Shown here piece by piece: positions 61,081 through 64,000 of a stretch of 64,000 nt of DNA; the stretch's first letter is position 1, and each line of letters opens with the position of its first letter. Under the pieces are notes generated by a model. That model had not been told where the DNA came from. It made no database searches and saw only the letters and a list, made by a program, of their open reading frames with translations. Origin of the DNA: DASUNP01 sp963728545 (GTDB lineage Bacteria; Acidobacteriota; Blastocatellia; UBA7656). The translations under genes and the position numbers were made by a program. Location of the stretch: positions 1 to 64,000 of the forward strand of contig CAVSKO010000003.1 in NCBI GenBank assembly GCA_963728545.1, written 5' to 3'.

Positions 61081-62400
61081 TTAAGGTCGCGACTTATATC
61101 TCTCGTACAGCTCCGTGTGACGGCTTGTGAGCGGTATCTGGCGACCGTTGATGAAGAGGTACTTAATCTGTGTGCGTACCTCAAGAGGGTCGCCGGTAGT
61201 CACGATCAAATTCGCAATCTTTCCCTGATCAATTGAGCCTATGCGGTCCGACACACCGAAAATCTCCGCCGGGTAGATCGTTACGGCTTTCAGGGCTTCT
61301 TCTTTCGGCAGGCCGTAAGCCGCCGCCTGCCCGGCGTGATAAGGCAGATCACGCACGTGCGCAGAGTCTAAAGTTTGAAACGCTATCTTCACACCGGCCT
61401 TTTGCAGCACACCTGCGTTCGCAAAGGCCGCATCATACGAGTCATCTTCTCTGACAGGCATACGCAAGACAGGCCCGATGATCACAGGGATGCTTTTTGC
61501 GCGAAGCTGGTCTGCTACCCTCCAGGCTTCGATCCCGCCTGACAGGATCATCTTGAGCTTCATTTCGTCAGCAAAAGCAATTGCGTTCTTTATGTCGCGC
61601 TCGGTCTGGGCGTTGATAACTACGGGCATCTGGCCGCGCACGACCGGGATCAACGCTTCCAGCTTGAGGTCGATCTCAAGGCGAGGCAAGTTTGTATCCC
61701 TGGCGCGAGCATCTTTAGCATCGGCATAAGCCCTTGCGTCGCGCAGGATTTTCCTGACATTTTCAACCTGTCTCTCCTGTTCGCGGCGCAGTTCTGTGAT
61801 AGAGCGTTGCTGTTGTGTGAACGCAAACTCAAAACCGCCCCCCTGTCCTCCCGGCCAGTTCATGTGCATGGCGACAGGCGTTTTCAACACCATCTCTTTC
61901 CCAATCCACCCGTCAAGGTTTATGAGCGCGCTCTGGCCTGCTATCGCGCCCCCACGAGGCTCTGTCAACACGGTGGTGATGCCGTTGACGCGCGATACGG
62001 CTATGTGAGAACTGTCCGCGTTCAGCGCTACATTGACGTGGATATTGGCGTTGTTATCGCCTATCTCGGATGTATCAACCGTGCCTGCTGCCGAGCTGAT
62101 TTCCGTCAAGCCCATCACCGTCCCCGAATCGATCATGCCGGGATAAACCGACAGGCCCGAGGCATCGATGATCTTTGCCCCCGACGGGACAGAGACGTTT
62201 GCGCCGACCGCCGAAATCCGCCCGCCTGAGATCACCACGGTTCCGTTTTCGATGACAGGCCCGCTCACCGTGACTATGCGAGCGTTGCGAATCGCGTAAG
62301 TCTCCGAAGTGTTCTGAGCCGACGTGCCGCCGGTAGCAGCGGAAAGCGCCGCCGCGCAGATGAGGGCGGTAATGATAAACGGTCTCCTGAATCTTTTCAT
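61081..62400 (-). CDS. Secreted amidohydrolase-family protein lacking the HxH metal motif
   Basis: A 439-residue exported protein with a signal peptide (FIITALICAAALSAATGGTSA). Fold features of the amidohydrolase/imidazolonepropionase family are present: the N-terminal composite beta domain, PGMID, and the C-terminal IGSIDQGKIANLIVTTGDP. After PGMID, however, SGTVMGL replaces the usual D-x-H-x-H. It may be catalytically inactive or use other ligands. It starts 5 bases after its upstream partner with a strong ribosome site (GGAGGTAGAG). The two are one operon. Confidence 0.85.
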   Translation of the reverse strand: MKRFRRPFIITALICAAALSAATGGTSAQNTSETYAIRNARIVTVSGPVIENGTVVISGGRISAVGANVSVPSGAKIIDASGLSVYPGMIDSGTVMGLTEISSAAGTVDTSEIGDNNANIHVNVALNADSSHIAVSRVNGITTVLTEPRGGAIAGQSALINLDGWIGKEMVLKTPVAMHMNWPGGQGGGFEFAFTQQQRSITELRREQERQVENVRKILRDARAYADAKDARARDTNLPRLEIDLKLEALIPVVRGQMPVVINAQTERDIKNAIAFADEMKLKMILSGGIEAWRVADQLRAKSIPVIIGPVLRMPVREDDSYDAAFANAGVLQKAGVKIAFQTLDSAHVRDLPYHAGQAAAYGLPKEEALKAVTIYPAEIFGVSDRIGSIDQGKIANLIVTTGDPLEVRTQIKYLFINGRQIPLTSRHTELYERYKSRP

Positions 62401-62405
62401 CTTCT

Positions 62406-63842
62406 CTACCTCCCCTCCTCGCGGGTTTCGGTCGGGCGAGGCTGTGGCTGCGGCTCGTCCGGCTTTTCATCCCTGCGCTGCGGCGGGCCGCGTCGCTGAT
62501 CGCGCTCGCGTTTCTTCAGCTCTTCCTTCCGCTGCTTTATCACCTCGCGCTGTTTCAAATCTTCCTGACGATCAAAGTAGACTTCGCCTTCGATCATAGT
62601 CATCTCGACCATCGTGTAGACAGAAAAGGGGTGCTGGCTGAATATCACAAGGTCGGCGTCCTTGCCCACATCGATTGAGCCTGTTCGCTTCTCTATTCCG
62701 AGCTGCATAGCGGGGTTGAGCGTGATCGTTCTGAGCGCCTCTTCTTCGCTCATACCGCCATACTTAATCGCCTTCGCCGCTTCGAGGTAGAGCCGCCGCG
62801 CACGCTCATCGGAATCAGAGTTCAGTGAAACGTTCACGCCCCGCGATGCCATAAGCGCGGCGTTATACGGGATGGCGTCGAAGGCTTCCATCTTGTAAGA
62901 CCAGAAGTCCGCGAAAGTCGAACCTGCCGCATTATGAGCCGCGATCTCTTTACCGACCTTGTAGCCTTCGAGCACGTGTTGAAGCGTCTTTACTTTGAAA
63001 CCCAGCTCGTCGCCCAGGTTGAGCAGCATTACTATCTCGTCTGCGCGGTAGCAATGCGCGTGAATAAATCGCTTGCCTTCCAATATCTCTACCAGCGCGT
63101 CGAGCATCAGATCGCGACGGGGAGCGATGGCATTTTTGTCTTTCGATTTCTTTGCTTCGTAATCCTGCCATTCGCGCTGGTAGCTTTTAGCGCGGATGAA
63201 AGCTTCGCGAATAGTCTCTTCAACGCCCATACGAGTCGCGGGATAGCGGCGCGACTGTCCGGCCTGCGGCTGGAAATTTGATCGCTTGGGATTTTCGCCA
63301 AGCGCAAACTTTATCCCCGGCGGCGCGTCGACAATTACCCATTCATCGACGGGCTTGCCCTTCTTGAGCTTAAAGACAGCGTTCTGGCCTCCGATGGCAT
63401 TGGCCGACCCGTGCAGCACGTTTACGGTCGTCAACCCACCGGCAAGCTGGCGATAAACATTGATGTCGTACGGGTTGATGACGTCCTGTATGCGCACCAT
63501 CGAGGTGACAGACATCGTGCCTTCGTTTACGTTGCCGTCGACCGCCGTGTGAGAGTGGCAATCGATTATGCCCGGCGTGACGTATTTCCCTGTCGCATTG
63601 ATTATGCGAGCATTGGCGTCCCGCGCCCTCACATTCGGGCCGACTTCGGCAATCTTGCCGTCGCGAACAAGGATCGAGCCGGTAATCGTGCCGCGCGAAG
63701 CAGTCATTATGGTGGCATTTTGAATCAGCGTTTCGCGCGGAGCGTTCGATTGCGAATTGCGATTCTGGCGAGTCTGCGCTGTTGCACAGATGACCATCGC
63801 CAGAATCATTACTAATGAAATCGTCGCGTTAATCCTCTTCAT
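62406..63842 (-). CDS. Secreted amidohydrolase-family protein
   Basis: A 478-residue exported protein. The signal peptide (ISLVMILAMVICATAQT) is followed by the composite beta domain, PGIIDCHSH (intact metal-binding HxH), a central barrel with FIHAHCYRADE, and GSIDVGKDADLVIFSQHPF near the C-terminus. The last 50 residues are a charged Arg/Glu/Pro tail. Amidohydrolases cleave C-N bonds of amides and cyclic substrates; this periplasmic group is often found in pairs in Acidobacteria. The substrate is unknown. Confidence 0.87.
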   Translation of the reverse strand: MKRINATISLVMILAMVICATAQTRQNRNSQSNAPRETLIQNATIMTASRGTITGSILVRDGKIAEVGPNVRARDANARIINATGKYVTPGIIDCHSHTAVDGNVNEGTMSVTSMVRIQDVINPYDINVYRQLAGGLTTVNVLHGSANAIGGQNAVFKLKKGKPVDEWVIVDAPPGIKFALGENPKRSNFQPQAGQSRRYPATRMGVEETIREAFIRAKSYQREWQDYEAKKSKDKNAIAPRRDLMLDALVEILEGKRFIHAHCYRADEIVMLLNLGDELGFKVKTLQHVLEGYKVGKEIAAHNAAGSTFADFWSYKMEAFDAIPYNAALMASRGVNVSLNSDSDERARRLYLEAAKAIKYGGMSEEEALRTITLNPAMQLGIEKRTGSIDVGKDADLVIFSQHPFSVYTMVEMTMIEGEVYFDRQEDLKQREVIKQRKEELKKRERDQRRGPPQRRDEKPDEPQPQPRPTETREEGR

Positions 63843-63854
63843 AATACCCCCAAA

Positions 63855-64000
63855 TTATTTCGGCCTTGTGCCGGTGAACTCAAACGATCCGATCGCGGCG
63901 AGCGAGATGACGCCGCGTATGTTGTCGCCTTCGATGGTAGCAGTCACGGTAGCTTCCAGCGTGTCTGTCCCTATCTGCAAGCTTGTGGTGAAACGGAGTT
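63855..64000 (-). CDS. C-terminal end of an upstream gene, probably secreted amidohydrolase-like
   Basis: Only the last 47 codons lie in the window. They read as a strand-rich segment (DTLEATVTATIEGDNIRGV, then SLAAIGSFEFTGTRPK) and stop at 63855. The end lies 12 bp before the next gene's start. It probably belongs to the same operon. The strand-rich C-terminus resembles the terminal domain of some amidohydrolase-family proteins, but too little is visible to be sure. Confidence 0.5.
   Translation of the reverse strand, partial: LRFTTSLQIGTDTLEATVTATIEGDNIRGVISLAAIGSFEFTGTRPK

Overview
The window looks like a chromosomal segment of a Gram-negative bacterium, most plausibly Acidobacteriota of the Blastocatellia type. 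The 16S rRNA gene at the left end, the Acidobacteria-like repertoire (disordered CBS proteins, tandem secreted amidohydrolases, sigma/anti-sigma/DUF4097 operon) and the moderately high G+C point that way. Outer-membrane traits (an OmpA-like lipoprotein, MtgA) confirm a diderm. The phylum call rests on reading the 16S by eye. No phage, plasmid, IS element or CRISPR array was seen; the only clear mobile element is an intein.

Layout. 1-2.5 kb: start of an rRNA operon on the minus strand (promoter, 16S, tRNA-Ile, tRNA-Ala; the 23S gene is outside). 2.6-7 kb: signalling and surface genes (receiver protein, PilZ, P-loop NTPase, PilT-like ATPase). 7-14.8 kb: a minus-strand run of seven genes joining cysteine synthesis by the CysM/Mec/ubiquitin-like carrier route (carrier, E1-like enzyme and rhodanese fused in one protein) to the glycolate oxidase genes glcD, glcE and glcF, with an FHA-DUF309 fusion between them. 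15-22.8 kb: two CBS proteins with disordered arms, a DksA-like protein, MoaA, a TPP riboswitch with ThiC, a CD225 membrane protein and a BtuF-like protein. 22.8-25.7 kb: RtcB interrupted by an HNH intein, then a Nudix protein. 25.9-32.8 kb: MtgA, an amino acid permease, TrxB, PepA and an isocitrate dehydrogenase. 33-35.7 kb: QueD, a frameshifted secreted protein and a GT4-like glycosyltransferase. 35.9-43.8 kb: a seven-gene acyl-CoA/aldehyde oxidation cluster headed by a TetR regulator fused to a crotonase. 43.9-50 kb: ThiO, MetG, FolE, LarC, Sir2. 50.3-55.8 kb: an RDD membrane protein, ArgS, DAHP synthase and a DICT-GAF-GGDEF protein. 56.2-60.8 kb: OmpA-like lipoprotein, ECF sigma, a split anti-sigma factor, DUF4097 and an RsbW-like kinase. 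61-64 kb: secreted amidohydrolases.

Functional links. CysM, the JAMM protease and the carrier/E1/rhodanese fusion form a self-contained sulfur-transfer route to cysteine. ThiC and ThiO serve thiamin synthesis and MoaA serves molybdopterin. The 36-44 kb cluster has hydratases/isomerases, a 3-hydroxyacyl-CoA dehydrogenase and two aldehyde dehydrogenases, and its regulator is physically joined to one of its enzymes.

At least four families of intergenic palindromes (about 30-200 bp) sit between genes throughout, often in opposite orientations. Two genes (33.5 kb and 58.2 kb) carry apparent frameshifts. All functional calls come from motifs and domain order read by eye, without database searches.
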